From: Patiria miniata
Lineage: Eukaryota; Echinodermata; Asteroidea; Valvatida; Asterinidae
Reading direction: 5' to 3'
Assembly: GCF_015706575.1 (NCBI RefSeq)
Contig: NW_024037055.1
Span: 11,632,262-11,696,261 of the forward strand
Length of the DNA: 64,000 nt
A program made the translations under genes and the position numbers. How positions within the stretch are numbered: the first letter of the stretch is position 1; each line of letters begins with the position of its first letter. The notes beneath the pieces are model-generated. The model saw only the letters and a list, made by a program, of their open reading frames with translations. It was not told the DNA's origin and did no database searches. Of the stretch, positions 62,286 to 64,000 are shown piece after piece.

Positions 62286-63224
62286 TGAGGAACGAACTTT
62301 ATTAAAAAATACGAAAGTGCATCGTCACATTACCCTAATTTTGGATAAGCCACGGCTTACGTCGGTTCTCACACTGAGTGAAAAATGTCCCTGTAGCTTA
62401 TATTCCAGGCGGCGTATACGGGGACATTTGAAGAATAAATTCAGTCACCTATCTCAGTCTCGCACTCAAAATTCGCGTACACTTTGCCTCGAAAATATCA
62501 CCAAATTTATCCTCCAAAACAGAGAATTATTTGCTAACCAAACGTACGTACATGTAGACTAGCACCACGTGCTGATGATATCGCTATGCACGGCAGCGTG
62601 TATCCATCCCATGTAGGCAACCTACGTAATACGGACGCTAGAACATGTCGCCAAAGTGAATTGGATCACACCATTACGGTCTAGGGGTGTACCCTTAGAA
62701 CAATTTACCAGCATTTCCACCATTTCGGAATTAAAATACCGAATCCCGGCGTCAGTTTTGTTTTTGATTGAGAATATATACGTTACGAAATGCCGAGCGG
62801 CAGAACTTTCTGTTGATATTTGCTGGAATTCACGGTCTCAAAGTAATGGAGTTGTGCTTTTGAAATCGTGAAGTTGTCAAATACATGTATTTTCCTGTTT
62901 TCTCATGTCAGTAATTTTTGGCTGTTGAAACTAAAGGCGGGTCAAGAAAAATACAGAGACTGGCATGGGAATTGCTTGGCCTAGATAATTTTCGGTGTTT
63001 GTCTTACTCGCTGCTTTTTCCCGGTGCCGTGATTGGTTGAAATAAAAGAAATCCAAAATTGGAATTAAAGAGTTAGAAAATTAATTAATGGTTTTTCTTT
63101 GAGTTGTTTGTTCGACATTTCCCCAACATTCTCATCAGCAAAACAAGGTGATAATAGTTGAACAATATAGAAACATGATCCTTTATTGTGAGGTTGGACT
63201 TCCCGAAAGACGAGAAATTTGGTT
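62286..63224. other. Upstream region of SLC35A5, non-coding
   Basis: No gene recognised. It is less AT-rich than the introns and could hold the promoter and 5' exon of SLC35A5, but no donor site of good strength was identified on the minus strand. Confidence 0.35.
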
Positions 63225-63418
63225 TACTTATATTTAGCAATTTGAAGAAGTTGCATCGTTTTGTATTTTCCCACACGCTCTCGCAGATTAAAATGAAGGT
63301 AGTGCCGCTTAGAAAATTGATATGGATGATGGCGTGGGAATTGATTTGCTTATATGTAGCGGTTTGAAGGAGTTCCGTTGTCTTGTATTTTCCCACGCTC
63401 TCGCCAGAAAAAAAATGC
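63225..63418. repeat. Direct repeat of about 80 bp, spacing about 110 bp
   Basis: TTGTATTTTCCCACRCGCTC with TTACTTATATTTAGC-type sequence occurs at 63225-63300 and 63335-63418. Confidence 0.65.
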
Positions 63419-63698
63419 CCCATCAATCAGTAGCCCCTTTAAAATGCACTGTCACCATGGATATACAGTTGCCTAGCAACACCACGTCGGTAGGAAGTTT
63501 GTAGGCCCGCTTCATTGCCCTTCCCATACCAGTACTCAGAGCCCCTTGGTAATCAGTTGCAGTTAAATGTATTCTCCATTGACATCGGTCTGCAAACTCC
63601 ACCCTTATTTGCATAATTATAAATATGCATTGGCTACTCTAAAAAAACATAATTCGTTGATAATATCTAAAATAACAATGATTGATTGAACATTTCAG

Positions 63699-63881
63699 AC
63701 TTTATGTGTACAAAATTTAAGAAAGATAGTGCAGAACCACTATTTGACATCTGTTGCACTATCCTGGACATTTTGGTGCAAAAAATGAATTTCACTTTTT
63801 GTTATTGTGACTGGAAAGGTGTACTGTATGATATAGATTCCGAAACCACTCTAGCACAATTTAGCAGATGTCGTGAGATCT
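63699..63881 (+). CDS. Candidate exon of an unknown gene
   Basis: A 183-bp open segment between an acceptor (AACATTTCAG) and a donor (GATCT before GTAAGT) on the plus strand. It is phase 1 at both ends. It reads FMCTKFKKDSAEPLFDICCT, ILDILVQKMNFTFCYCDWKG and VLYDIDSETTLAQFSRCREI. I do not recognise the family; the start of the gene and other exons are not visible. Confidence 0.35.
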
Positions 63882-64000
63882 GTAAGTTAAGGGTCTGGTG
63901 TTGTCATTGACCACATCACCCGTCGTGTTTGGGGTTCACGACTTAATACGTCCCCACGCAGATTCGGTGTCAGCTATTTTTTTTAAGTGAGCGAAAAAGT

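Noticed and set aside
61073-63999. ATG3 as the head-to-head neighbour of SLC35A5, as in vertebrates
   Set aside because: The candidate exon at 63699-63881 does not resemble ATG3, and no other part of ATG3 is visible.

Overview
The window is eukaryotic genomic DNA, most likely from a marine invertebrate and perhaps a deuterostome (echinoderm, hemichordate or lancelet). That rests on very long introns full of DNA transposons, runs of G or C at transposon ends, frequent TACATGTA phrases, DIRS and Penelope-like retroelements, and a conserved animal gene in spliced form. The species cannot be named from the sequence.

One host gene runs through almost the whole window on the minus strand: SLC35A5, a nucleotide-sugar transporter of the SLC35A family. 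I read five coding exons: 61058-60956, 50433-50335, 32510-32377, 11879-11812 and 7778-6989. Their phases fit and each junction has GT/AG. They give a 397-residue protein that aligns over its length with vertebrate SLC35A5. The introns are about 10.5, 17.8, 20.5 and 4.0 kb. Any 5' untranslated exon and the promoter were not found. A possible exon of a second gene lies on the plus strand at 63699-63881.

Layout. 1-6.95 kb (beyond the 3' end of the gene): hAT-type MITE, a fold-back element built of about 160-bp repeats whose end touches the SLC35A5 3' UTR, a hairpin and a likely solo LTR. 7-12 kb: exons 5 and 4 and a 72-bp-arm hairpin just inside the intron. 12.3-19.6 kb: a tandem array very rich in TGACGTCA, and a second repeat family carrying a CTCF-like motif. 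20.2-22 kb: a hAT element. 22.2-27.75 kb: a broken DIRS retrotransposon. 27.9-31.85 kb: a 4-kb inverted/direct repeat element invaded by a hAT element that was itself invaded by a MITE. 33-38.5 kb: TTAA-flanked MITEs, a LINE and a fold-back element. 38.6-45.1 kb: more of the CRE/CTCF-like repeats, split by a 1.78-kb solo LTR, and a pogo-like element. 45.4-48.7 kb: a LINE endonuclease fragment and a Mutator-like element. 50.8-57.2 kb: a fold-back element of TAGTCCGAA repeats, a 148-bp tandem repeat, a 2.65-kb inverted-repeat element holding six copies of a 15-bp box, and a 2-kb stretch holding eight copies of a different 15-bp box. 57.5-59.9 kb: a decayed transposon-like coding region. 61.3-62.3 kb: a TATCGATA cluster split by a Penelope-like element with a GIY-YIG endonuclease.

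The window shows how a compact 1.2-kb reading frame is kept while its introns fill with nested insertions. The intact target-site duplications let the insertions be ordered in time. The least explained signals are the two motif-box arrays with spacing near 180 bp, the CRE-dense array, and the CTCF-like motif repeated across unrelated-looking families.
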